From the NCBI RefSeq assembly GCF_905163445.1, contig NC_053182.1:8246001-8310000 (forward strand): 64,000 nt of DNA, written 5' to 3'. Made by a program: the position numbers and the translations under genes. A model generated the notes under the pieces. That model worked only from the letters and a program-made list of their open reading frames with translations, ran no database searches and was not told where the DNA came from. Numbering within the stretch: position 1 is the first letter of the stretch; each line of letters begins with the position of its first letter. This document shows positions 11,180 to 22,797 of this stretch, in pieces. Source of the DNA: Pararge aegeria (lineage: Eukaryota > Arthropoda > Insecta > Lepidoptera > Nymphalidae).

Positions 11180-14100
11180 GCTATGCTTAATATAGAGCTC
11201 TAGTGGAAAAAGTTTATATATGGGTACTCTCTGAAACAAATGAACCACTAACCTATTGGGTCACTTGATTTCTGGACCTTAGTTTTTTGTCGCTTGGCAA
11301 CTTCGCACACCTTTGGTGGAGAACTAGCATTATTTCTATAAGTTATTCAAACAAGCCTACTTCCACTCAAAGAGGTCTCATTTCTCGAGAGTGACTTTCG
11401 CCTGCAACACAAAGTTAGTCTTCTCATTGTGTCATGAAGCTTTGTGCTGGAACAACGGGCATGGGTTCTTCACGCGTCTGAGTTTTCTTTTAGTTAGTCG
11501 CTTTTATGGAGTTGTTAGTTGATATGTTATTTGCATAGTACTGGGTTAAAACATTAAAATAAATGGTATGGCAAAAAAGTTACTGATAAATAGGGCATCC
11601 TGCCTATGTCATGCAAACGTGCGCAGGAAATCGATCGCCGGATGTCCAGATTTGAATTCAGAACGTTATTAGCTAATACGAGATCTCAAAAAACGTGCAC
11701 ATTTCCATTTCCACTATTTTTTGCAATTTTTGTTTGCCTAAATGAAATTTAACTTAGGTAACCATATTTTGGTTCAGTAAGTTATTCCTGCAGGATCAAT
11801 AAAACTAAAAAAATACACCTGTATGTTTGTATGTTTGAACCGACTCCTTTGGACTTGATTTTGACCCTCTTCGAACGATCTGATTTCGTTCAAACTTTAT
11901 AGATAAAACGAGGAGCGATGACAAACACTAATTTGATAAAATTCTTCCATTTTTCAATTCGCAAAATAAGATTTTTGCTAATTCATATGATTATCGTCTT
12001 GGAATTTTTCAGGCAGGGATGATGTTAATTTTAATTTCCAACCATTGTCTTTAGCCTAGTTCTCTAATATTAACAAATTTGATTGTGAATGAGTTAGTGC
12101 TACTAATTGAGCTCTAATAAAAAAAATAGTAAAAAAAACACACTAAATTAAAAGTTAAAAATTAGTTTGGTTTTTTATACGAAAATTCTAAATTTAAAAT
12201 GGTGATATCTTAAGAAAACCTACTGCAGCGTTAGAGATAACTTTGAAATGTATTTCTATCGACAAAATTCTACCCATCGGATAACTATTTAGTCAGAATT
12301 AATGTCAAGTTAAAGAGTCATAAGATATATATATTAATAAAACTCCTCTCCACGGTCTCGTGCAGCTTGCTTGTATCTAAGGACTAAGTACTAGTACTTT
12401 GAAACCCTAACGTCATCGGTCGGTTCTTTGTTGTACGATTGCGACAAGGGCGACTTTTAAATTTCATTTTCGCAGATTATATTTTCTATTTACTTAGGTG
12501 TTTTATTGTGCGTTCCAGATAAAACACTTGTTAGGCAGTTGTATTGCAAGTATATGCACTATATAGAGATACCTACACAACATTGTGAGTAACGCCGGCT
12601 TGTGTTACATCAAGTTTATCAAGATTCTAGACCAGACCTTGTGGTCGTTACGAACTGGTGGTATACTTAGTAAATAATAGACAAGTTTAACCGTAAGTAG
12701 GTACCCACTTACGAACTACTTAGCAACTTAAACACCTAATGTACGTCCTAATATGAGAGAAGTTTGTTTTACAATTTACAAGTGTAAGGTTACTTGAATT
12801 TTCGTCAAAGTAAAATGCCATTCTAAGCTACTCGTAGATTGTCTATATGAATCAATAAAATAAATAAATAAATAAAAGACCTTAGTCATCAATCCTTTCC
12901 ATAAAAGCAGTCATGGATTTGTAGTATTAATATTTGATAAGACGGTGCTGCCACGAAAGTTGGAAGGACTGGCCACTAAGGCGACGCGGGGAAAAAAAGA
13001 ACGAGGAAGGAAGAAAAAAGATGGCGCGACATGCGATGCAGCGACATCGGGCATTTGGGAATATTTGGCGAGATTTTAAAAGAGAAAAAGGGAAAGGATT
13101 ATATTAGTAAAAGCGTAATTATTTTATGAGTTTTAAGTGGACCTATATATAGTAGGTATATTGTTAGCGTAATCGTCATAAACATATGTTGGTGTATGAT
13201 TTTGAAAATGGTCTTATTTGGACTGGAGTAATTTTACACAAGTCTCTATAGTATTTTTTGGGTTCCGTACCAAAATGGTAAAAATGCAAACCTTATGGTA
13301 CGACGCGGATTGTTTCGTTACAATACAATTAAATATCGATATAAAATTGGAATAGTGTCTTATGAATATAATAGTGCTAGGTCGATGGGGTATCATAAAA
13401 ATAGCCTTTATTTGTACAGTCTAAAACAGAGTTTATTTAGCTTTACTCATTATATTTAAAAATATCGTGTACCTTGTTCTTTAAATAATATCAGCAATAA
13501 ATCTTTACAAACAAAATTAGTGTTCCTGTTCATTCACAGAGCGGCGGCTACCTATTGCTCTATTTCATGAACCGGTCTAGCGGTATACCTACCTACTAAT
13601 GTACCATAGTAGGTCGGTACCTAACCTGTTTTAAAGCCCTGCTTTCTACTTACGGACCTGATACGGACATGAAATTATATTCTCAATTTTGACAACTCTG
13701 CACAACAAATCAGTTTCATCCACTTTAATTTCATTTTAAGTGGATAACCCCTTCAACCTATCCATCACCTTCAACTTATTAATATCCCATCACTATGGGA
13801 TACAATATCATTTCACAGCCTATTTGAGCCTTCTAGGTCTAAGAAGAAAGGAGACAATGCTTAAACGCTGGGCGCTACAACAATACTGGATTAAACGATT
13901 ATTATCACATGCTAGTTATTTCTTTTTACTTTCAATGTCATACCTATGTTCGTTTATAATATTATTGTGTAATCGCGAATTTGGAAATAAGTTGTTGAAA
14001 ACGAATACTTTTGCCTTTAGTGCACAGCTATATTGAGCCAGTTCCTTTGTCACATAATCCCTAACGTTGCGTTAACTTTTAACACTAATGTGTAGCAATA

Positions 14101-14390
14101 ATCCCTACTGTATGACCCTGTAAGCTTCCTAATCACCACCTTAAGAAATTCATTTATTAAAAAAGGGCAATTTTCATAAAACGTTTTTATTTTTTTTATT
14201 TTGACTTTATTGACGACAATAAAACAATGAAAATAATCAAATCGGTCCAGATATTTTTGAGTTTATGCTAGACACAAGCACGGCTATATTTACTTGTCAA
14301 TATGTATATATCTACAAATATATATATGTATACATATACTTATATAATTTATATATAGATAACATATTTGATAAGACGAAGATACATGCC
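11180..14390. other. Repeat-rich non-coding stretch
   Basis: The segment 11815-12330, starting near gtatgtttgaaccgactcct and continuing through acttgattttgaccctc, looks like an interspersed repeat I have seen in other Lepidoptera but cannot name. The segment 12905-13110 (gcgacgcggggaaaaaaaga) may be another worn LINE tail. The rest is AT-rich with no supported gene. Confidence 0.4.
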
Positions 14391-14526
14391 TAGTCGCGTT
14401 AGGACTGGCAGCTTAACGTGCTCTCCACGGAACAGTACATAATATAACCCCGAGATTGTATGGCCAAATAAGATATTGATGCTGTGGAATGAGTTGGTAG
14501 GTATTTAATGAGATACAGAACACGCC

Positions 14527-14755
14527 GTGCACAGTATTTCGAACAGACTCCAGGACGGGAGAGCGGAGGCTGAGTCCGATCAATATTCGCACCCGCCGCT
14601 GCGCCGCGCCGACGAAAGCGAACGCTCCGTGCCAACCTCGCTGCCCTTCACCGCAGAGTCGACGAACCCTGGTCCCTGTACACCCGCTCCCGCTCCCCCC
14701 GTCTGTGGCCCTCGCGCGGGCCCTCTTGCTTCCCTAATGCGAACTTGCTGACCCG
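14527..14755. other. GC-rich, CpG-rich island of unknown role
   Basis: About 230 bp that stand out sharply from the AT-rich surroundings, with frequent CpG (for example cgccgctgcgccgcgccgac). Both strands are open in at least one frame (74 codons plus, 91 codons minus), which is expected by chance in GC-rich DNA. The minus-strand translation is rich in Gly, Ala and Arg without a family match. It could be a promoter or 5' exon, or a transposon part; I cannot decide. Confidence 0.4.
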
Positions 14756-15414
14756 ATTCAAAATTAATTTTACTCACTGTTAAGGTAACGGGGTTTTCTG
14801 TCCAGAGATTGACAGTAAGTACTAGCCCGGTATTAAGAGAGTGTTTGCTGTCCACCAGGTTAACCGGCTTTTAAGGCACGTTCTTCTTGTTTTCACTATG
14901 TTGAGTCGGCACATTATGTCTTTGTGTCACTTCTATCAGACGTCACCTCATTATCCATCCATCCCTACGTTTTCACATAAATAATATCAGCCTATTACCG
15001 GCCCCCTACAGGACGCAGGTTTTACCCCATAAAAAAAAAACACCATGCTGGTGTAGTGTGGATTGGTGGACTAAGGACTGCTTAAATAATATTGCACGTC
15101 TGAAATGGCAAGCTGTAAGCCCCTTTTTTGCTCTTAAGACCCTTACATATTATACACAGTTGCAATAAATTAATTACGAATTACTTAACATGAATCTGAT
15201 GAGCATGATATTCTTTCCTCCACATTTAATAGCCATACCATACCAGCCTTATATATTAGGTACTCCTCATATTATCTGTCACTGGCGCTACTTTTAATGT
15301 GTTAATTTCTTTATCTTATCGTGTTACAACACACATCCATCTCAACATAATAATAAACGACAAAGCATGAATACCTACATTAGAGTTGTGTGAAGCTACT
15401 AAACTTTTTTTCTA

Positions 15415-15475
15415 GCCCTCCTGCGATTAAAGTGGCCTTCGCCTAGGAGTGGGATATCAATGTAGGCCCCGAATG
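15415..15475 (+). mobile_element. LINE 3' tail fragment
   Basis: The block ggccttcgcctaggagtggg followed by atatcaatgtaggc resembles the 3' end of RTE-type LINEs (gccttcgccc-agcagtggga...). Small and low confidence. Confidence 0.4.
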
Positions 15476-15567
15476 AGTTTAGCTTGAACTAGACTGCAGC
15501 GGAATTGTTTGCCTTAAGATTCTTTAAAAAAAATTGCTTAACTTCTGCAGAACATGGCAAAGACTGC

Positions 15568-15662
15568 TAAAGGAGTTCACTCCAAAGCCGCCGATCCGCA
15601 GCACAGGAAGACTGCGACGTACTGTCTCGACGGTCGGCGGCTCTGGTGTGTAAATTCCTTTA
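15568..15662. repeat. Imperfect inverted repeat (fold-back element)
   Basis: Left arm 15568-15594 (taaaggagttcactccaaag, then ccgccga) pairs with 15634-15662 (tcggcggctctggtgtgtaa, then attccttta), leaving a loop of about 39 bp that is itself partly self-complementary. It is probably a small MITE. The 63-codon frame across it (15554-15745) is not convincing as a gene. Confidence 0.65.
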
Positions 15663-15762
15663 GAAATAATCTTTTGCGTGCAAGGTCACTCAGCTCTGGC
15701 CGCTTCAGCCTTTTACAGTACTTACATCTTACATCTCCATCTTAATTGAGAACGGGTTGGTA

Positions 15763-16765
15763 CCCTTAAAAAAAAAACAAGCCAGGCAGACTTCTCAAAC
15801 GTTGTAATGATGACATCGTAGAAGTAGCAGAAAATGTATTTATTAAACTAAATTTTTTGCATTACCTCCTTACTATAGGCAGGAAAACATGGAAAAGGTT
15901 GCAGTAGGCTTTCACCGCGGAATAACAGAAATAAAAATACATTTAAAATAAAATAAAATGCATGCTGCCAGACACATTTATTTTGTACTAGTTGCTCCCC
16001 GGTTTTACCCGCGTTAACTAAGATTCATAACGGAATTTTATGAATATCGTAGTTTTATAAACCATAAGTGACCATAAACGTACCAATCGATCTAATAATT
16101 GCCTAGTCACTAGTGCATACCGCTCAAACGACCGCCGCCGTAGATTTAATACCGACTAATTTTAATTATACATTATTTCCTAAAATTTTATAATACCAGT
16201 TAATAAAATTAAAATAAATATCTTCGTTCCACGGGAATGCTAAAATTGTATGCAGCTATCACGGAAATCGGGTACTTTTTCATTTTAACAAGAGCCGCCG
16301 CCTTTAGATCCAAACTCTCTGACACGCCTCGAATCCTTGAAAATAAATGTATTGACACCAGAATATTTACTTCAATTATATTCAATGCAGTCACAGAATT
16401 TTATTAAAAATTACTTAGTCATCAGTGAGCAGTGATTCATTTTATAGGTACAAAGAAAAATTTTAAATAATGTTTCTGACTCACTGCGATTCCGATATAG
16501 ACATGAAGAATCATTTCGGAAGACAATACCCTCAATTAAAACATAAAGCATCGATCCAATTCATAAGCAATTCATGTTAACGTTGACTTTACTCGCCCCA
16601 AAGCCTCGAACTTGTTTTTTTGAAAAACCTGATCAATAAAACTCTCGTTATTATTCCAGAGGCGTAATCTATTAGGTACCTGCTTCGATTGTACGTTGGT
16701 AGTTGCTTGTACAGGTACTGACTCTCATGTCAATGTGTTTTTATCAAATCTCTAAAACACAATGT
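15763..16765. other. AT-rich non-coding stretch
   Basis: No exon-like frame, tRNA-like head or inverted ends. I see nothing to annotate. Confidence 0.5.
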
Positions 16766-16832
16766 TTTTAGTAAGTAGGAACTTAGCTACCTTGTTCTCT
16801 GAACAAGGTAGCTAAGTTCCTACTTACTAAAA
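16766..16832. repeat. Perfect 32-bp palindrome with 3-nt loop
   Basis: Left arm 16766-16797 and right arm 16801-16832 are exact reverse complements over 32 bp (ttttagtaagtaggaactta ... loop tct ...). The loop is too short and the pairing too perfect for a microRNA precursor. No target duplication is obvious. It is likely an inverted duplication of a local sequence. Confidence 0.95.
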
Positions 16833-16961
16833 CTACTACTAAATAATCTACTGTTCTACTACTAAAGTAATGATAAATTCTAACTCTCGAGCATGGTTTT
16901 TCATTCGAATTCACCCTTCTCCATATTGTTCATCAACCTCCATAATTAGGTAGTATACCAG

Positions 16962-17105
16962 CAGTGGCGTGCATTGGGTTTCTTACCAGGGTATGCATAC
17001 AGCATGAAAATGGCATAAAATGGAAAAAATCCTCCTCTTATACGGGCTATGTTTCAATTTTAGGGTATGCAGTGCTTTTGTGCGTGTATCAAATGCACGC
17101 CACTG
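16962..17105. mobile_element. hAT-type MITE with 8-bp target duplication
   Basis: The 144-bp element starts cagtggcgtgcatt and ends with its inverse (aatgcacgccactg apart from the first base). It is flanked by exact 8-bp direct repeats, tataccag at 16954-16961 and 17106-17113. Terminal CAG...CTG and an 8-bp duplication are hallmarks of hAT elements. The interior has no coding capacity; a 72-codon frame at 16964-17182 merely crosses the element and its flank. The perfect duplication suggests a fairly recent insertion. Confidence 0.9.
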
Positions 17106-17113
17106 TATACCAG

Positions 17114-17690
17114 AGCTTCGAAAACGTTACAAATTTCAATCGGTTTTGTTCATTAACCGTGGTTAACGCCCTTCATAATTAAGGTTACGGTTTCTGTTTT
17201 TTTCAACTGGTTTAGTAAAAAAACCGTATTTTATTCGGTTTCGTTCAATTAATAGATATCAATTGATCTACCGAAGTGACACATTTTTAAATCGCAGTAT
17301 AAACCTGATTACTTAGGCTAACGTTGTGAATCATTTTGGTTCCATATAGATCGGTCATTCAATTAATTGGTAAACAATAAAACAATATTTTAACCATTTC
17401 CTAAAACCGGTTTATAGCCCCCGGACTATTTCATACCCTATTATATGAGTTTATTTTGTCGATGGATAGGTTTTTTATTGGACATGCAAGCGGCATTGAA
17501 CGACTATCATGCCAGTACGATAAGATCTAGGTTGTAGCGCGTTTGCCTAGAAAAGGCATCTTCACTTGAAGGTACTCAGGTTATACGTGGCCGGAAAAAC
17601 AGACGCGAGATGGGCATTACACACCATTGCAGATAGAAACGTTAATAAAAAACATTTCGTACGAATTGATTGGATGTCAAGCACAAAGGA
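17114..17690. other. AT-rich non-coding stretch
   Basis: No supported feature. Confidence 0.5.
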
Positions 17691-17694
17691 TGCC

Positions 17695-17990
17695 ACTCAT
17701 GGCATCACGCTGTTTTTTAGTAAAATGGTATAGGAGCAAATATTAAGAAGAGGACCGGCACTACCGTCATGTTCTTTTGTGCCTCAGTGCAGTATTGCTG
17801 TAGTCCGATCTGGAGGACGTGGTTGTCGGTGTAATTACAGGCATACGAGACCTAATTCTACACCTCAGCTTGTTGGACACAGGACGGCAGAATCCTTGCA
17901 TTCCCTGCGAAGTTTTGCTCTGTTTATAGACAATTGTCTTCCAATTACCATCAGTTGAGCCATCTGTTTGATCAATCAACTATTACCTAC
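17695..17990 (-). repeat. Diverged lepidopteran interspersed repeat
   Basis: On the minus strand the segment starts near acagatggctcaactgatgg and ggtaattggaag and continues through blocks such as ctgtaattacaccgacaacc and acagcaatactgcactgagg. I recognise the pattern as a common repeat of moths and butterflies, but not its class. The 70-codon frame in it is not a host gene. Confidence 0.45.
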
Positions 17991-18499
17991 CAACTATTAA
18001 TGAATATTTAATTCATAAAACGTAGGTACCCCGTAAAGGACCGCAACAGGCACATTGCATTGGTGCTGAAAACTCATCTCATCTTCATACTGTATAAGCT
18101 AGCTTAAATTATTTTTTTGAAATGTGACGCTGCTGGTGAACCAAATAAAAAATCAGTGTTAGATACCTGTACAGCTATTACTTTTTAAATATGATCTTTC
18201 GGTGCGGAATTCCACCGCATTCAAAACTTCGAGCTGGTTAGTAAGGTACCTACTCAGGCGAAATATTATTTAAAACAAAGAAGTGGAATCAAATTTGGTA
18301 GGCATTCTTCACAGTCGATTATACTATAGAAACGTTTTACGGTTTTCAAGTAACGTTTAAACATTGCCGTGATAATGGTTCAACTTTAATGTGATGCGTG
18401 TATAGTCCTTGTAACATTAAAGTGTATAATGGACATTGTGAAAGAGCGTCGAGTGTCGGCAAATGAAGTATCGACAGCCGCGTCGGCTGAATCTTTGCG

Positions 18500-18590
18500 G
18501 GGAGGCTAGCCAATGAACTTGAATCAGACGCGCCTCCACTGCGCATGCTATAAATAGCAGAGTGGCTCTGTGGTCTATGGTATATGGAGC
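18500..18590 (+). promoter_or_regulatory. Candidate TATA promoter
   Basis: A canonical TATAAATAG box lies at 18549-18557. Upstream are gccaatga (CCAAT-like, about 40 bp away), the GC-rich stretch agacgcgcctcc and gcgcatgc. Transcription would start about 25-30 bp downstream, near 18580. A candidate coding exon with a donor site follows at 19205-19303. The element spacing is good, but no transcript evidence is available. Confidence 0.45.
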
Positions 18591-19204
18591 TACTATTTTG
18601 ATGATAAATAATATCTATGATTTTATATCCCATAGCATCATTTACTATATTTTGTTTCAGTCCATATTTTATACCTACCTAGGTAGGATATGTGACTACT
18701 ATGTTCTTATATAATATGATGAAAAATCTAAACTACTTGATTTTATTACTAATAAAAATATACAGAACGAACGAAATTATGATCTCGCTCATAATTTTCG
18801 CCCTTATTCGCTTTGACATAAGATTTATGAAGTAACACACTCGTTTTATGAAGTCAAATATGTTATTGTTTGGTTAAGGTGCCGAAATTGTATTTAATGA
18901 ATATTCGTGAACGTTGACGAAACAGGACAAACTAAGGTTCTTGAATTCTATTGAAAAACATATTTTTTTAATGTCTACATTTAGTTTTTGTAAAAAAAAA
19001 CACGGTACCGGACTTCATGAATTGATAATTTCACACAAATTTGGTAAATGAATTGCCGCTGTCTTTCGTTTCTAGAAAACTTTCACTAGAGGTTCTGTTT
19101 ATGAAATCTCAAATTTAACTCTATGAATTGCAAATTAATGTAAAATTTTAAATTCATGTTTTAAATTAGTTAAAACGAAAGTGATTAATTTCATACGGAG
19201 TCAG

Positions 19205-19303
19205 ATGTCGGGAACGGTGAGGGCTATTTTAGGCCACATGCGAGGCATTTGGGACGCGCACTGGAAAATATCTACCGTTCTATTCTTGGACGCCCTACTA
19301 ACG
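19205..19303 (+). CDS. Possible coding exon of an unrecognised gene
   Basis: An ATG opens a 33-codon frame (MSGTVRAILGHMRGIWDAHW, then KISTVLFLDALLT) that ends exactly at a consensus donor (ACG|GTGAGC) in phase 0. Its codons are more GC-balanced than the surroundings, and the peptide has basic and hydrophobic segments that could be the start of a membrane or secreted protein. The frame is also open upstream of the ATG, and cggagtcag just before it could instead be a splice acceptor, so the true start is uncertain. The TATA promoter at 18549 is 650 bp upstream on the same strand. I do not recognise the protein. Its phase does not match the best frame of the candidate terminal exon at 24480, so at least one exon between them would be needed if both belong to one gene. 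Confidence 0.4.
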
Positions 19304-20825
19304 GTGAGCTTTCTTACTTCATCGACGAAATTCTTTAAGAATATTTAAATTATTCTTTATATATATATTTTTAGATAGTTGGGTAAACCTTTTTTCTGAA
19401 ATAAAAAGGTCTACTGTGCAAAACTATTATATAGATTAATAATTAGTGAGCGATGTAGTTTAAGTTCTTTCAACCTCATTTAGCAGCACTCGGCACGAGT
19501 TAATACGAGTGTTCCAAAATAGAGTTCAGTGCCAGTAGGTATATAGATGACTAAGACGAGTAGGTGCAGGAGGTCACGTTATCAAACTAGAGTTTACTCA
19601 CATTAATTATTCTCATTATCAAATAAGAGTGTAAACATTGATAATTTTATCAGTGTCTGTTAACTCATTATTTATATTGTCTGGTCGGCTATAAACAAAC
19701 GCGACCTTAGATATCAATGGGCCAACGTCTTCCCGCTGCGGTGATTGATCGTGTCCTCATAAACTTGACAGCAGAGAGAAGATCCATTATCATATACTTT
19801 CATGTAAACATTTCCTATTTAAATCAAGGTAACTATAGCTACCCGTCCCCGATAAGTACACGCACCTCGCGTGTGCGGGAAACTATGAAATTAAATAAAA
19901 AGGTAGGTACACTATTTAATCATTTCATACCTCAACTTTTTCATATTTATTACAATAATGGAACAATAAAAAATAAAAACAATACAGTATTAAGAAGTTA
20001 TTTGAATCCTCCGAATGTTTGAAGTAGCCGACGCCTGCTTCCAGCACTGAGCCGCTTTCGTGCAAAGTATTCGAGCAAATGTACGTTGTAAAATTCTCTT
20101 AAGTATCGCCCTGGGCTTTCGTCTGCAATGGCATTTAATCGAAGTCCCATTTGGTTTCAATCTGGAATATAGAAGTCAACTTCTGCATTTCTCTAGTTAC
20201 GAGTAAAAGTACCTAATCAGATACTCAGACCATTGTATTAACCAAGGGCGTTGCTATCGTGACACCTTTGTCCTTCGATTTGTTTTGGCATCGTAGCTGT
20301 TTCAGGGACAGAACAATTTCGGTGCTGTTCATTTTATTGTGACTTATGAGTTAAGATTCCGTATGTTCCTGTTTTAGATAATCCCACGGATCCCCTTTTG
20401 TTTTGCCTAGCTAAAAAGTATCAGTCAGTCTTCAGAATGTAAGCTACCTCCCATTACTCTAGCAAATTTAATTTAAATCAATTCAGTGGTTCAGCTGAAC
20501 AAAGGTTGGGATAATAATTTTGGTATTTGATACAATAAGTACAGATTTAATATAATGTTAGTCTGCAAAAACCTAATAGCTATAAAAGGAGTCTTGGAAG
20601 CGTGCACTTACTGATACTAATGTGCTCGTTGTGATATCGACCCGTCGCCGTCGGCCGGCCGCGCTCGTACACTTGACATTCGCACTCCCTCGCTCTCAAA
20701 ATAAGGGTTCACGACCCTTGCACTATTGTAGCCGATGAATGCAGCCGAATTCAGTTAACCTTTTAACGTTAAGGTATCACGCAAAAGCTGTTTACCGAGT
20801 TTCATCCGCGTTTACTAAGTGTCGA
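19304..20825. other. Non-coding or intronic stretch with a GC-rich patch
   Basis: Mostly AT-rich. A GC-rich patch at 20640-20700 (tcgccgtcggccggccgcgc) resembles a promoter-proximal or 5' UTR segment. On the minus strand it is followed by a donor-like A|GTAAGTG near 20610. The plus-strand frame at 19717-20022 is not convincing. Confidence 0.4.
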
Positions 20826-20829
20826 ATTT

Positions 20830-21125
20830 TTTTTTTCCTACTACAAGTTAGCCCTTGACTGCGTTCTCACCTGATGGTAAGTGATGCAGTCTAAGATGCT
20901 AGCGGGCTAACCTGTTATAATTAACCTCTAATCAGTTTCTATGCGACATCGTACCGGAACGCTAAATCGCTTAGCGGCACGTCTTTGTCGTTATTACTAA
21001 GTGCCGCAGTAGTAAGGTTGGTAACTAGCCACGGCCGAAGCTTCCCACCCGACCAGACTACAGAAATTCAGAAATTATAAATTCGTATAAGGAACCTGGA
21101 ACCTCCTACGTAACCTTACCTAACC
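20830..21125 (-). mobile_element. SINE family D copy, minus strand
   Basis: Clear family blocks in reverse orientation: ctacaagttagcccttgact, tcacctgatggtaagtgatg, gcgggctaacctgttat, gtaccggaacgctaaatcgc and gtaactagccacggccgaag. The low-coordinate T-run corresponds to the SINE A-tail. Confidence 0.82.
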
Positions 21126-21189
21126 TAGATTAAAAATATATATATGTTTTTTTTAATTTCTTATATCTTTATCATGGTAAAAAAAAAAT

Positions 21190-21272
21190 GTATATATATA
21201 TATAATGTATGTATAAATATAATGTATTTATATATATATATATATATATATAATGTATGTATAAATATAATG

Positions 21273-21314
<42 letters not shown>

Positions 21315-21325
21315 CATTATATTTA
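21190..21325. repeat. (TA)n microsatellite tract
   Basis: Long TA runs separated by copies of taatgtatgtataaatataa. Open frames across it (Tyr/Ile repeats) are spurious. Confidence 0.95.
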
Positions 21326-21330
21326 TATTT

Positions 21331-21432
21331 TTTGTGGGCTCTTCTTAGACCAGAGCGAGCTTGCAACCATCCTAGCTTTAGTTTTAAGTTAACGGATGTA
21401 CAGATATCACCATGACGAAAAAATAAAAATGT
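21331..21432 (-). mobile_element. LINE 3' end, inverted partner of 21911-22012
   Basis: About 100 bp containing ggctcttcttagaccagagc and gatgtacagatatcaccatg. It is the reverse complement of the copy at 21911-22012, and a third relative lies at 56120-56205. The block ctggtctaagaagagc(c/t)caca belongs to the 3' end of a lepidopteran LINE family. Confidence 0.7.
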
Positions 21433-21449
21433 ATATATATATATCTTAA

Positions 21450-21758
21450 TATATATAAATCTCCTGTCACGATGTTTGTCCGCGATGGACTCTTAAACTA
21501 CTTAACCGATTTTAAATTAAATTGGCACTCCGTGAGCAGTCTGGTCCGACTTAAGAGATAGGGTAGCTTAGATCTTTAATTATAGTCGCAATTTTATTTT
21601 ATTGCAAATTTTTTGTCTATAATTAATTGACAGTCACATGTTATATATATATACTACTATACTAAGTACTTACTTACTATACTACATTTAAGGCTTAGCG
21701 ATACTGAATACTTTAAAAACAAAATCAAACGCAGATGAAGTCGCGGGCAACAGCTAGT
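21450..21758 (+). mobile_element. Helitron-like non-autonomous element
   Basis: It ends in gaagtcgcgggcaacagctagt, the CTAGT terminus typical of lepidopteran Helitrons, and shares catttaaggcttagcgatac and tgaatactt with the copy ending at 23569. The start (aaatctcctgtcacgatgtt) is less certain. The interior is non-coding. Confidence 0.65.
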
Positions 21759-21879
21759 ATATATATATATACATATAAAAATGTATATATATATATATAT
21801 ACATTTTTATTTTTTCGTCATGGTGATATCTGTACATCCGTTGACATAAAAATGTATATATATATATATACATATAAAA

Positions 21880-21910
<31 letters not shown>
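21759..21910. repeat. (TA)n microsatellite with embedded repeat fragment
   Basis: TA runs flank a partial direct copy (21802-21846) of the first 45 bp or so of the block at 21911: acatttttattttttcgtca, then tggtgatatctgtacatccg. This indicates local duplication, by slippage or unequal exchange within the TA tracts. Confidence 0.9.
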
Positions 21911-21913
<3 letters not shown>

Positions 21914-22012
21914 TTTTATTTTTTCGTCATGGTGATATCTGTACATCCGTTAACTTAAAACTAAAGCTAGGATGGTTGCAAGCGCGCTCTGGTCTAAGAA
22001 GAGCCCACAAAA
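21911..22012 (+). mobile_element. LINE 3' end, inverted partner of 21331-21432
   Basis: Contains gtgatatctgtacatccgtt, actaaagctaggatggttgc and ggtctaagaagagcccacaa. It is the opposite-strand partner of the block at 21331, so the two enclose the Helitron-like element and TA tracts between them. Confidence 0.7.
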
Positions 22013-22359
22013 AATCATTACCATTATCACCATCAAGAACCGTGTACCATAGACGTAAACTTACGACTCGAATCGGCCAGAGACGCTTACCACCTTTTTA
22101 CCATTTACCGGTTGTGCCTCAGCACGCAAGCGAGCGCTACAGAATTAACACAAAGTTGGAATTTTACATTACAATGCACCCAATAAGCATGCTGTAAAAG
22201 GCAAGGATCAATAATAAAATTTCTTTATTTTTGAAAGGAATAATGTTCTATGCCTTATAATCACGATTGAAAAACTACATAATTTTAAATTATTTTCGAC
22301 GGAAAACGCTTATCCAGTAATAGGTTCCCCGGACTTATTCTTAGATCAACTAAACATCA

Positions 22360-22460
22360 CACCAAATTGTACTCGCTTTATATGTATTTATATCTTTGTA
22401 ACTACTTTTTTTTTCTTTGGTGTACAATAAAAGTGTATTCATTTATTCATTCATCAAAAT
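22360..22460 (+). mobile_element. LINE 3' tail (family ending in tgtacaataaaagtg)
   Basis: The segment tatgtatttatatctttgta, actactttttttttctttgg and tgtacaataaaagtgtattc is repeated almost exactly at 33585-33690. The AATAAA signal and the (attc)n tail mark a retrotransposon 3' end. Confidence 0.75.
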
Positions 22461-22797
22461 TTTTATAGCAGGTAAATAAGAATTGACGTATAGTATACCG
22501 TTTTAAAGTGCAAGATAAAACAGCTCATTAGATTTTTTTTTTCTCGTTTGCTGTACAAATACCGGTAATTTCAGCTGAAAAAAAAACATATCTTAAGCTA
22601 CTCGCTAAGAAAGTAGCTCTCATTAGGCGGCAAAATAAGTTTTACAATATCTAGGTCAAATATCTCTGAAATTATCCATTGCATAAAATTAACAAAAATA
22701 TTCTTTGAAGCGCATTAAACCAGACTGCTTATTACTATTCTTCTCATTTAAGTCAACTACCCACGCAACAAACTATCTTTGCTCAACAAGTACTTTA

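Noticed and set aside
21172..21935. Tyr/Ile-rich open frames
   Set aside because: They are translations of (TA)n microsatellites.
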